From DASTFY01 sp963769115 (GTDB lineage Bacteria > Actinomycetota > Acidimicrobiia > Acidimicrobiales > Ilumatobacteraceae), in assembly GCA_963769115.1 (NCBI GenBank), contig CAVYKN010000009.1, positions 124,001-188,000 of the forward strand: DNA of 64,000 nucleotides. The letters are read 5' to 3'. Numbering within the stretch: the stretch's first letter is position 1; every line of letters begins with the position of its first letter. The notes under the pieces were generated by a model. That model saw only the letters and a program-made list of their open reading frames with translations. It was not told the DNA's origin and did not search any database. Below, piece after piece: positions 17,711 to 27,712 of the stretch. Made by a program: the position numbers and the translations under genes.

Positions 17711-18964
17711 CGGTCTGCCTCCTGGGTCACGCGGCGTGTCTCGAGGCGCAGGGCCAGCGCCCACGACATCCAGGCCTGGCACCAGCGCAGCTCGCGGATG
17801 TTGGTGCGGATGCCGCGCCGCTTCTGGTAGAGAACCAGCCGCTGCGCGGGTCCCACATGTTGGCCATGGTCCAGTCCAGCACGCGGTCCGCCATCTCCCC
17901 GCCTCGGCCGCTCCCGTTGCTGTTGCAGCGAGAAGGTGATGATGCCCTGGGCGCAGCCGTGGATGTCGACCGGCCAGCGCTGGTCGCTCATGAACCGGGC
18001 CGCGCCGTCGGGCTCGAACAGCCGGTCGCGGTAGAAGTCCAGCCCCTTGTCGTAGGCCGCCACGAACTCGTCGCTGCCGGAGGCGTCGGTGTACCCGGCG
18101 ATGGCGTCCAGGATGAAACCGGTGTGGTAGTTGTCGTGCGTGATGTGGCTGGCCGAGGGCGGGTCGGCGTAGAACCAGGCGCCGTCGGCGGTCTGCTTGC
18201 GTCACGACGTAGCGGACCAGACGGCCGGCCTCCTCCATGAGTGCCGCGTCGCCGTTGAGCGCAGCCAGCCGGGCGGCCAGCGCGCCGCTCAGCACGGAGA
18301 CGTCCATCACGATCCAGGTCACGGCCGGATCGGGGACGTAGCTCACGCAGCGGTGCCGCTCGTCCTCGAAGAGGGTCGTCGGCGCCGTCGACCAGGAACT
18401 CGACCGCTCCGACTGGCCGCGTCCAGGTGGCGCTCGTCGCCCGAGCGTGCCGTACGCAGTCCAGCAGGGCCTGGCCGACGAAGGACGTGACGACCCGGTT
18501 CGGGAAGTTGCGCGGCGCGAAGAAGCCGACGTCCTGCCACGGATACGGATAGCCCCACGCCACGCCGGGCAGGGCGCCATCCGGCCCGGTGGCGGGCGAC
18601 GGGTGCTCGACCAGCCAGTCGAGCAGCCCGGTCGCTTCCTCGCGCGTCGCTCGTCCGAACCCGTCATGCGGTAACGGGCCAGCAGGCCGCGTGCGAACAG
18701 CGAGAGGCCCTTCGCGTTGCGGGCCCGCTTGACCCGGGCGAGGCGCCGGACGTCGACCGGGCTGCGCATCACGGACTGGGTGGCGACCAGCCGCCGCGGC
18801 CGGGAGCGCCCGGCCAGCCGCTCGAGCCAGGGCGCGTTCAGCGCGTCGTGCTTGGACCAGCCCTCGTAGTCCGTGACGCGGGCGGTGTCGAACACCCGGT
18901 CGAGGACATAGCCGAGGTCCTCCGAGCGCGACCCCTCATCGGTGAACGGAGCGGAAGAGGTCAC
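17707..18964 (-). CDS. Alpha/alpha-barrel-like protein of unknown function, frame-broken
   Basis: The product has about 415 residues and starts at a GTG overlapping the upstream stop (GTGA). It is built from regularly spaced amphipathic helices with aromatic turns, for example WGYPYPWQDVGFFAPRNF, TSFVGQALLDC, then YDKGLDFYRDRLF and WPVDIHGCAQGIITF. That pattern suggests an (alpha/alpha) toroid of the type used by glycoside hydrolases, sugar epimerases and prenyltransferase-like proteins. No catalytic signature is certain. Its position between a flippase-like protein and a methyltransferase argues for a role in glycan modification. Frame changes occur near 18,650, 18,430, 18,375, 18,200 and 17,900. 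Confidence 0.6.
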
Positions 18965-19951
18965 GCCTCCAGCGTCCTCGCCGCTGCTGCCGGTCCGGTC
19001 TCCACCGGTCCGGTGTCCGCCGAGCCGTTGGCGGTATCGACCGGCGACTCGTCATCGGCACCCCGGGCGTGGAGCCAACTGCTCAACCGGTTGCCGACGA
19101 GTGCCAGCACCTCCGTCGCAATCGTGAGCAAGCGCAGCGCCAACGACGCCGCCAACAGCGGCGCCGTCGGTACGCCGGGGATGGCGGCGACGAGGACCGC
19201 CTCCCGCACCCCGACGCCAGCCGGGACGGGAACGGCGAGGAACCCGACGGCCCAGCTCATCGCGAAACGCGCAGAAACGGTCGCGCCGTTGATGTCGTCC
19301 GTGACGGAGAGGAGGAGCACGGTGTAACCACCGCACAGCGCGCCGATCGTGACGAGTGCCCAGAGGTAGAAGGCGAGGATGTCCACCTGGCGGGGGAGCT
19401 GATCGGCCGCCGGCGTCCGCGGGATGAGACGTCGCGCGGCGAGCTCGAGACGCGGGCCATGAGCGGCCGGGAGAGCAGGACCAAGGTCAGGAGCGAGAGC
19501 CGGCCAGCGTCCGCGCCCATCGCGGAAGGTCGGTCACGAGGGCGAGGCCGCAGCCGAACGTGGCGCACGCGGACAGGGCGCCGATGACCGTGACGGGGAA
19601 GGCCACCGCCGCCCGCTTCAACGGGACGCCCGCTGTCGGTGCCAGACCGAGCTGACTGGCGACCTGGATCACCCCGCCAGCCGGGAGGTACTTCGTGAGC
19701 TGGGCGATGTAGAAGGTCCCCCGCAGGGCCAGTCGCCGGGAGCGCGTCGTCAGCAGGTCCCGGAACAGCACCGCCCAGGCCCGCGCCGAAGCGGTGATCG
19801 CGAGGAGGGCGAGGGCGCCGGCGATCGACAGCGCCGGCGTCGAGGGCATGACCTGTCCGGCCGAGTCGTCGACGGTCTGGGTGATGACGAAGGCGATGCC
19901 GGCGAGGCCCGCCACGAGGATCCCGGTCTGGAGCAGATTACGGTGCTTCAT
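18961..19951 (-). CDS. UPF0104/lysylphosphatidylglycerol synthase-type transmembrane protein, frame-broken
   Basis: This integral membrane protein of about 330 residues carries the family signature VPVPAGVGVREAVLV and the earlier motif TFYIAQLTKYLPAGG. The family includes the membrane domain of MprF, and many members in surface-polymer clusters are suspected lipid-linked flippases. The ATG at 19951 gives MKHRNLLQTG and a first helix. It is the first gene of the minus-strand run ending at 13,171 and is divergent from the TylF gene. Frame changes near 19,490 and 19,415 need two surplus bases or one missing base each. Confidence 0.72.
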
Positions 19952-20071
19952 GCGTCGATGGGTCTCTGCGCCGGCGGGCGGGACGGCGACGAGGGGCGCC
20001 GGGACCACGAGAGCGTACTGTGCGACGGCCCGTCCGTCCGAGCGCTTTCGACGACAGGAGCACGACCGATC

Positions 20072-20861
20072 TTGGAACCGATCCGCCAGTGGCTGCGGGA
20101 TGCCGTCCCGACCTCGACGCGACTCCGGGCGATCCGGGCGATGAACCGGCTCGGCGGGAACTACCTCTCCCGGTCGCTTTACGGCAGGGCCACCTACAAC
20201 CAGGACGGCATGGCCACCACGCACAACGCGGACTTCATGGTCGATCCCCGTTTCGCCGCCGCCTACGCCGCCGGACGGGCCACCGGGTCGTGGACCTTTG
20301 GAGATCTCCACTGGCGCGCCTACGTCGTATGCTGGGCGGCGGAGCGGGGGACCCACCTGGACGGGGACTTCGTCGAGTGCGGTGTCAACCGTGGCGGCTA
20401 CGCGCTGACGGTCGTCCGGTACCTGGACTTCGAGGAACTGCCGAAGCGGTTCTACCTCCTCGACACCTACGAGGGACTCGTCGAGCGGATGATCTCCCCC
20501 GAGGAGAAGGTGCATGGTGTCCGCGTCGGTGAGTATGAGCCCTGTTACGAGGCCGTCGTGCGGACGTTCACGCCCTACGACAACGTCGAGATCGTCAAGG
20601 GCGCGGTGCCCGGGACGCTCGACCAGGTCGAGAGCGAGCAGGATCGCGTTCCTCTCGCTCGACATGAACACGCGAGACCCGGAGATAGCAGCGGCGGAGT
20701 ACTTCTGGGACAAGCTCGTGAGCGGCGCGGCCATCGTCCTCGACGACTACGGGTGGCGCAAGCACATCGAACAGAAGCGGGCCTTCGACGACTTCGCCAG
20801 TCGACGCGGCGTCCAAGTGCTGTCCTTACCGACCGGCCAAGGGCTGATCCTCAAGCCATGA
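20072..20861 (+). CDS. TylF/MycF-type O-methyltransferase, one frame change
   Basis: The product is about 262 residues. The SAM-binding region DFVECGVNRGGYALTVVRYL, the segment FYLLDTYEGL and the metal-site motifs LSLDMN and VLDDYGW identify the TylF/MycF family of Mg2+-dependent sugar O-methyltransferases. These act on nucleotide or macrolide sugars and are also common in polysaccharide clusters. The TTG start has AGGAG (20056-20060) upstream. One surplus base near 20,637 restores VESERIAFLSLDMN. The acyltransferase gene follows after 34 bases. Confidence 0.8.
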
Positions 20862-20895
20862 GCCGGAGCATCCGCCCCTCAGGAGCACGCTGCTG

Positions 20896-21436
20896 ATGGC
20901 GAAGGAGATCGTCCACGTCAAGGTGCCCATCGTCACCGCCATCGGCGACTACCTCGTCGAGCTCTTCATGATGGTGGCGCCCCACGATCCGGCGTCGTGC
21001 AAGGTCAAGCGGGTCCTTCTCCGATGGCGGGGGGCGACCGTGGGCGTCCGTCCCAAGGTCTGGCGCGACGTGTGGATCGACGACTATCGGAAGCTCGCCA
21101 TCGGCTCCGACGTCTCGATCGGCAAGTCGGCGATGCTGCTGACCCACGGCGGTGTCACCATCGGCGACGAGGTGATGATCGCCCATGGCGCGCAGATCAT
21201 CAGTGCCGGGCACCGGATCCCGGAGGAGGGATCGACGATGAGGTTCTCGGGCCTCGAGGTCGCACCGATCACGATCGAGGACGGGGCGTGGATCGGCGCG
21301 GGCGCCATCGTCCTGCCCGGGGGTTCATGTCGGACGTGGCGCGGTCGTGGCGGCGGGCGCGGTGGTGACGAGGGACGTGGAACCAGGCACGATCGTCGCC
21401 GGCGTGCCTGGCGAGCCGATCGGGCGCCGGACCTAG
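20896..21436 (+). CDS. Left-handed beta-helix (hexapeptide) acyltransferase, one frame change
   Basis: The product is about 180 residues and shows hexapeptide repeats from residue 65 on (IGSDVSIGKSAMLLTHGGVTIGDEVMI, AHGAQIISAGH, then ITIEDGAWIGAGAIVLPG). The closing coil is VHVGRGAVVAAGAVVTRDV and the tail IVAGVPGEPIG. This is the maltose/xenobiotic/sugar O-acetyltransferase pattern, with acetyl-CoA as usual donor. One surplus G near 21,323 breaks the frame. It sits between the methyltransferase and a membrane protein on the same strand, so it likely acetylates the same glycan. Confidence 0.8.
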
Positions 21437-21445
21437 CGCGTCGGC

Positions 21446-23430
21446 GTGGGGAGCGGCCATGTGAGGATCTCGTCGCACTTCGCGCTCGAGATCGTGCTGT
21501 GCGCGGCGCTCTCCATCACCCTGTGGGCGGCGTGTGCCGGTGTCGGGTTCCAGCTCCTCCCGAGAGCAACAGGGTGCGACATGCCGGACAGCCGCCGCCG
21601 TCCGGGGGTGGCCGCGGGTGTCGGGCTCGGAGCGCTCATGATGATCGGTGGGGTGGCGCTCGTGCTGCGGATCCCGTGGTGGCTGTACACGGGTCCTTTC
21701 GTCGTGATCGGACTGGTGCTCGCTGTCCGGGAGTTCCTCGGGTTCGGGCCAATCCGTGCGATCCCTCGCTCGTCGCTCCTTCTCGGAACGCTCGCAGCGG
21801 CGGCCCTCGGCGTCGTGGTCGCCGTCGAGTCCCTGGTAGGGCTCCGGTTCCCGTTCAACCGCTGTGACGACCTGCGCGCCTACCTACCCATGGCCCGCCG
21901 ACTAATCGAGACCTATGGCCTCGAGGAGCCATGGAGCGCCCGGCGGGCCCAGAGCCTGGGAGGGTTCGATGTGCTCCGAGCCCTGCCGGTCGCGGTGTTC
22001 GGAAACCGCGCCCTCGGCGTGGCCGACACGGCGATCGCCGGCACGTTCCTGGCTGGCCTGTTTGTCGGCAACCGGCTGCGGTCCATCGGGACCAGGGTGC
22101 TCTGCATAGTACTGATCCTGGCGATCCCGTTCGCCTGGGTGCTGCGCGTGAACTCGACCGGTGTGCTCCTCGCTGCCCCGCTCCTCGTCGTCGTTCTGGC
22201 CGCCACGGCCGAGATGCGGCGCGCGCTGCGCACGGGCGACACGCGGAGTGCGATTCGATGGGCCGCGGCGGCAGGCCTGGTCACAGCGGCACTGATGTCG
22301 GTTCGGCCGAACCTCGGCCTGCTCGGCGCGCTGATCGTGACGCTCGGGGTGCTCCTGACCACACGGTCCGGGATCGCCAGCAGGGTCCTCGTCGTGGTGG
22401 CCGGCGGGGCCAGCACGCTCGTTGCCGTGGCGCCCTGGTCCTTCGCCATGTGGCGGACCGTGGGCACGCCCCTCTATCCCCTGCTCGCCGGCAACATGAA
22501 CATGCCGGCACTGCGGGGCCCGCCGGTGGGCGATCTCGGCCGCCGGGCCGACCTCGCCTTCGACCTCGTCCGGAGCGGGCCCTACTTCTGGGTCGTGCTC
22601 GCCGTCGTCGTCGTCTCGCTCCTGGGTTGGCGCCTCCTCCCAGACGCAGCGTTCGTCATGATCGCTGCCACAGCGACGATCCTTGTCGCGGTTCTGTTCG
22701 CGCTCAACACGCCGCTCCTGGGGGCATCGGTCTTCGCCCGGTACGCGGGCCCGATGAGTGAGGGGGTGGCGATCTTTCTGCTTCTCGAGCTGATCCGCTC
22801 AACAGACGTCATGGCCGAGCGCGTCGGATATCGGCCTCGTCTGGGAGCGTTTCCGATCCTCGCTGCAGGCGTAGCAGCGGCCACCGTCAGCTTCTCGACG
22901 CTCGGGTTGGCCTGGAACCTGCTGCCCAGCGGCCAACAGCTCGTCGGGCGGGCCGCGGCAGATGACCTCGGGGGTTCGAACCATCCTCCCGACAACGAAG
23001 TCCTGCGGGACTACCTACCGCGAGGCGCTGGCCAGCGTCGTCGGGGAGCGGGCCATCGCGGCGGTCGACCGGCCGTACCTCATCGACTACGGCCGCTTCA
23101 ACATCCCGCACCTCGACGCCCCCGGCTTCATGACAACGGACGGTAGGTTCCCGTTCTTCACCGGCCCTGGCCCGAAGATCGCCGTGCTGCGTGACGCGGG
23201 CTTCGACGTGCTCCTCGCCACAGACCCGGACGAGGACGTCTGCATCAGGCCGGCAAGGATCGCCGGTTGGGCGCAGGAGCAGGGTCCTTCCAGCGGCGTC
23301 TACCGCCGCTTCCTCGACTGGGGCCAGGACCTCGAGGAGATCGAGCGCGTGGCTCCTGACCGCGGTCCGCCGCGTCGGAATGCTCCTCCGCATCGACCTT
23401 CGCGTGGCGCAGGAGCAGATCGGCGGCTGA
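21446..23430 (+). CDS. GT-C-like polytopic membrane protein, frame-broken near 3' end
   Basis: The product is about 660 residues with at least eleven hydrophobic helices and a soluble tail. The segment FNRCDDLRAYLPMARRLIETYG after the second or third helix has acidic residues in the first extracellular loop, as in GT-C glycosyltransferases that use lipid-linked sugar donors. VRPNLGLLGALIVTLG is also typical. The GTG start lies nine bases after the acyltransferase stop. The frame changes near 23,015 and 23,345 by one surplus base each. After correction the tail ends RVAQEQIGG. Confidence 0.65.
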
Positions 23431-23451
23431 CGCGCCGAACCTCACCTTCCG

Positions 23452-25645
23452 CTAGTCGGTGCGCTGGAGCAGCTCCCGCCTGTACGCCTCCAGGTCGATC
23501 GGCTGCGCGGTGCGGATGCTCTCCTGCGCCGCGAACACGCTGAGGGTCGCCAGCGACGCGTCCGTCCCAGCGTCAGCAGGGAGTCGGCTCACCGCGGACG
23601 GCGGCGACGAACGCCGCGCAGCTGCTCCTTGTGGCCCATCGGCGCTCCGGATCCGAAGCCGGCGCGCACCTTCCGGCCGTGCAGGGTCAGCTTGGAGAAG
23701 TCGTCGAGCGATCGCGACCTGGCCCTTGGCCAGCACGGTGAGCCGCTCCTGGGGGTACTCGGCGCCGGCGCTCTCGTCGAACACGATGTTGGCGACCGCA
23801 CCGTCGTAGTGCACGGTCACGGCGAAGTTGCACAGGGTGCGGAGGTCCTCGGGCGTCTTGCCCGAGCGCGCGGGCGTAGACGGAGAGCGGCGGCCGGCCG
23901 ATGAGCAGGTGGCAGAGGTCGAGGAAGTGCTCGCCCTCGCTGATCAGCCGGCCACCGCCGTCGACCGGGTCGAGCGACCAGTGGTCGGGCGGGAGGTAGC
24001 GGGCGGGTCACGGTGTAGGTGACGGAGTCGACCGGCGCGGTGACCGCGGCGCCTCGAGCTGCGTCGAACACGGCGAGTACCGCCGGTTGAGGCCGACGGC
24101 GAACACGGACGGTGTCCGGCTCGTCCATCCACTCGCAGCAGCGACCGGCCAGGTCCTCGAGCGTGGTGACCATCGGCTTCTCGACGAGCAGCGCCTTGCC
24201 GGCTTCGAGCGCCCGGCTGATGTGCTCGTAGTGCTCGGGCTGGCTCGACGAGATGATGACGCCGTCGGTGCCCGGGTCGGCGAGGACGCTCCTCGATGTC
24301 GGTCGTGACGAAGGTGGCGTCCGACCTTCTCCGCGACGACGGCGGCGTTGCGGGCGGTGGCCGACGCGATGCCGCGGATCTCGACGTCCGTCGATCGCCC
24401 GCAGGTTGGGGAGGTGCTGGGCGAGCGCGTGGTTGCCGAACCCGATGAGGGAGATCCCGAGCGTCCCGGCCGCTTCGGGCCGCGCGTCGCGGTGCTGCGG
24501 GTCCGCGACCGGTCGGGCTCTTCGTCGCCGTAGCGGATGAGCGCGGCGATGCCGGGAGGGTGCGGTCGCGGATGGCGTCGAACGCGGCCTGGACGTCGTC
24601 GAGGTCGAAGACGCCGCCGATCAGCGGCTCGAGCGTCGACGGCACCGGTGGCCAGCAGCCGGACGAACTCGGCCAGGTTGCGCTTCTCCGTCCAGCGGAC
24701 GTAGCCGAAGGGGTAGTCGAGCCGGCCCTTCTCGTAGCCGGCGTGGTAGCTGCCGGGGCCGTAGGCACGGGAGTAGCGGAGGTCGATCTCGCGGTAGAGG
24801 AAGTGCTTGGGGTGGATGTCGAGGCGGACGTAGCCGACGAGCACGACCCGGCCCTGCCGGCGGGTGATCTCCATCGAGGAGTTGATGATCTCGGACGAGT
24901 CCGAGCTGGCGCAGATGATGGTGGCGTCGACGCCGTGCTTGCCGGTGAAGTCGAGGATCCGGCGCTTCCACTCCGGGTCGCTGGGGTCGACGACGAGCGA
25001 CGCGCCGGCGCCTCGAGCGAGCTCGTTGCGCCCGGGGGCTGACGTCGATGCCGATGACGACGCAGCCCGCCGCAGCGCGATCCGGGCGCAGAGCTGGCCG
25101 ACGAGCCCGAGGCCGTAGACGGCGACGACCTCGCCGAACTGCGAGGTCGGCGCGCCGCAGGGCCTGGGTCGCGATGCCGCCGACGGTCACGAACGCGGCG
25201 TGGCGCAGGTCGACGTCGTCGGGCACCGGCACGACGTGGTTGATGGTCGGTGCGGCGAGCTCGGCGTGCCCGGTGGCCGCGTAGGCGACCGTCTGGCCGA
25301 CCTTGAGGCCCTCGACGTCTCGGCCCACGGCGCAGCACCGTCGCCGGCGCCGCTGTACCCGATCTCCCGCGGGGTGATCATCTCGTGCCAGATCCGGCGC
25401 GCCGTCTGGCTCATGCCGGCGACGAGCACGGTCTGCTTGACGACGTTGCGCATCCACGGGTCCGACAGCGTCTGCTTGACCAGCTCGGCGGGGGTCTTGG
25501 CGAGCGTCGTCATCTCGGTGCCCGAGCTGATCAGGGAGTACCGGCTCTGCACCAGCACCTGGTCGGGGCCGACGTGCGGCTCGGGGAGGTCGAGCACGAC
25601 GACGCGGCCGCGCCGGTCGATCACCCGGCGGAACACTTGCTTCAT
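23452..25645 (-). CDS. Two-domain oxidoreductase: zinc-type alcohol dehydrogenase fused to Gfo/Idh/MocA domain, frame-broken
   Basis: The product is about 725 residues. The N-terminal half resembles medium-chain dehydrogenases (KQVFRRVIDRRGRVVVLDLPEP, SLISSGTEMTTLAK, VGLKVGQTVAYAATGHAEL). The second half is a Gfo/Idh/MocA-like Rossmann protein (ISLIGFGNHAL region, EKPMVT-like loop and GLNRRYSP). Such fused proteins recur in bacterial surface-polysaccharide clusters together with asparagine-synthase-like genes. The oxidised sugar is not known. At least eight frame changes are needed, all in the same direction where they can be phased. GT2 lies upstream, 26 bases away. Confidence 0.72.
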
Positions 25646-25671
25646 CGGCCTCGTCCTGTCGGGGTAGTCGG

Positions 25672-26618
25672 CTACCGGTCGGGGGGACCTGCGTGGGCGG
25701 GCTTGGACACCCGGACGACGAGGTCGGCGAGCAGCCCGATGGCGATCAGCTGGAACGCGGCGAAGAAGATCAGCAGCGTGTTGGCGGCGAGGCGGAAGTC
25801 CCGCACCGTCCAGTCGTAGATCGAGCTTGACGATGCCGAGCGCGAGCAGGGCGAAGCCGACGGGCAGGAAGACCCGCAGCGGGCTGTAGGACAGCACCAT
25901 CCGGATGACCTGGGGCAGGTAGCGCTTGGTGTCGCGCCACCAGTGGAACTTCGAGTGCCCGGCCCGCGGCGCGTACTCGATCGGCACGTAGTTGACCGAG
26001 TAGCCGTTGCCGAGGAACGACATGGTGAGCGTCGTGACGCACGAGAAGCCCGGCGGGAGCTGGTGCAGGTACTGCAGGCCGACGTCCCGGCGGAAGGCCC
26101 GCAGCCCCGAGTTCAGGTCCGGGATCTTCGATCTGGACGAGGTAGCTGGCCAGCGAGCGGATGAACCACTTGGCCGGCACCCGGAAGAACTTCACCGTGC
26201 CTTCCTCGGTGCGTGCGGGCCCCGACCACCTGGTCGTAGCCGTCCATCGACTTCACGAGCGCCGGGATCTCGTCGTTCGGGTAGGTCATGTCGGCGTCGG
26301 TCCAGACGACGACGCGGCCGACGGCGGCGGTCGTACCCGTGCGGCGGGCCGAGCCGCGAGCCACGGTTGACGGGGTGACGGATCAGCCGGATGTCCTGGA
26401 TCGGCGGCCAGCTCGATCTCCGAGCCGTCGTTCGAGCCGTCGTCGACGACGATGATCTCGTAGGAGTAGGCGGAGGCGTCGAGGGCGGCGCGGATCCGGT
26501 CGATCTCGGCGCGGAGATGGCCCTTCTCGTTGTAGACGGGCAGCACGACGCTCACGTCGCATGCATCGGCTGCAGCTGGAGGGATCACGACCGACCATCG
26601 TACGGCCCCGTCGGCCAT
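25672..26618 (-). CDS. GT2 glycosyltransferase with C-terminal membrane helices (polyprenol-phosphate sugar synthase-like), frame-broken
   Basis: The product is about 310 residues. The N-terminal GT-A domain shows VSVVLPVYNEKGHL, YEIIVVDDGSNDGS, VWTDADMTYP and the acceptor-side motif DLNSGLRAFRR. Two helices at the C terminus (LRVFLPVGFALLALGIV and LLIFFAAFQLIAIGLLADLVV) anchor it to the membrane. The family transfers sugars from nucleotide donors to polyprenyl phosphate. The start is either ATG 26618 or GTG 26588. Frame changes occur near 26,400, 26,350, 26,210, 26,130 and 25,825. Confidence 0.78.
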
Positions 26619-26706
26619 GTGCCAGCTCGCGGCAGGCGGACGGGTCGGACGATGGGCGAATGGGCGTCCACACGATCTAGAGTCCCACGGTTCGAGCGAT
26701 GGAGGC
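26619..26706. promoter_or_regulatory. Divergent promoter region between GT2 and FkbM genes
   Basis: This is the 88-base gap between divergent genes. A TAGAGT hexamer (26678-26683) is a plausible -10 for the FkbM gene, 23 bases before its GTG. No convincing -35 is visible. GGAG (26701-26704) lies very close to the GTG. Confidence 0.3.
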
Positions 26707-27696
26707 GTGCCTGTTGTTGACCCCCAGGACCGAGGTCAATCCCTGGGAACGGAGTGGAGTCGGGAAGCGACTGCCGACGATGTCGCATTCTGCTTCAGGC
26801 TCTTGCTGGGTCGTGATCCGACTCCTGAGGAGTGGCCGGGCCACAGGCACTTCGCGGGCCGCGACCTCACGGACGTCGTTCGTGCGTATGTCACAAGTGC
26901 CGAGTTCGTTCGCCGTGAGCTCGTGTCGACGCCGAGCCGGTTCGTCGAGGTCCAGACGCCCGCGGGTTTCACGATGTTCGCTGACCCTCACGATCTCGCT
27001 GTCGGGCAGCACATCGCCGCTGGTGTGATGTACGAGCCCGCCGTCACGGAGGCATTCCAGCGGCACGTGTCGAGGGGTTCGGGGGTTCTGGACGTCGGTG
27101 CCAATATCGGCTGGTTCAGCATGCTGGGCGCATCGCTCGCTGGCCCGAGTGGCCGAGTTACTGCAGTCGAGCCGAATCCGTCCAACGCGCGAGCGGTCGA
27201 GGCTGCCCGACTTCGGAACGGCTTCGAGAACATCAACGTCGTGCAGGCAGCAGCCGGGCAGACCATGGGACTGCAGGTGCTCTACACGAGTGGGAGCAAC
27301 GGTGTTGCGCTCGCTCTCAGCGACGATCCTCTCGAAGTCCTCGACGCAACCTCGGTTGCTGTGCTCCGCCTCGACGACGTCATCGACCATCGGGTCGACC
27401 TCCTCAAGATCGACGTAGAGGGAGCCGAGTATTTGGTCTTGATGGGGGCGAAGGATCTGATTCGGCGCACCCGACCGACGATCATCACCGAATTCACCCC
27501 TTCCGCCATGCCCGGTGTCTCGGGCGTTTCAGGGGAGGAGTATCTTTCGCTGCTCGTCGACCTCGGGTATGAGATAACGGTTCTGTCCGAGGACCAGCCG
27601 CCAGCAATCTGCGGGTCCGACGTGTCCGCGGTCATGGATGTCTGGAGGCGAGCAGGATCCGACCATCTCGATCTCCTGTGCCTGCCAAGGGCTTGA
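26707..27696 (+). CDS. FkbM-family methyltransferase with N-terminal DUF4214-like segment
   Basis: This intact protein has about 329 residues. Residues about 20-75 (FCFRLLLGRDPTPEEW..., VVRAYVTSAEFVRREL) resemble the DUF4214-type helical module found in secreted and glycan-associated proteins. Residues about 130 to the end are an FkbM methyltransferase with VLDVGANIGWFSMLGA, VTAVEPNP, LLKIDVEGAEYLVLMGA and the TIITEF segment. FkbM enzymes O-methylate sugars. The start is not certain: GTG 26707 is preferred to reach the conserved region. It heads the cleanly read, more A+T-rich block. Confidence 0.75.
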   Translation: MPVVDPQDRGQSLGTEWSREATADDVAFCFRLLLGRDPTPEEWPGHRHFAGRDLTDVVRAYVTSAEFVRRELVSTPSRFVEVQTPAGFTMFADPHDLAVGQHIAAGVMYEPAVTEAFQRHVSRGSGVLDVGANIGWFSMLGASLAGPSGRVTAVEPNPSNARAVEAARLRNGFENINVVQAAAGQTMGLQVLYTSGSNGVALALSDDPLEVLDATSVAVLRLDDVIDHRVDLLKIDVEGAEYLVLMGAKDLIRRTRPTIITEFTPSAMPGVSGVSGEEYLSLLVDLGYEITVLSEDQPPAICGSDVSAVMDVWRRAGSDHLDLLCLPRA

Positions 27697-27712
27697 TGGC
27701 ACCCCCAATTGG

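Noticed and set aside
13171..26618. Programmed frameshifting as an explanation for the many frame changes
   Set aside because: The shifts occur many times per gene, without a common slippery site or downstream structure, and in unrelated housekeeping genes such as aceE and galE. Sequence error is far more likely.
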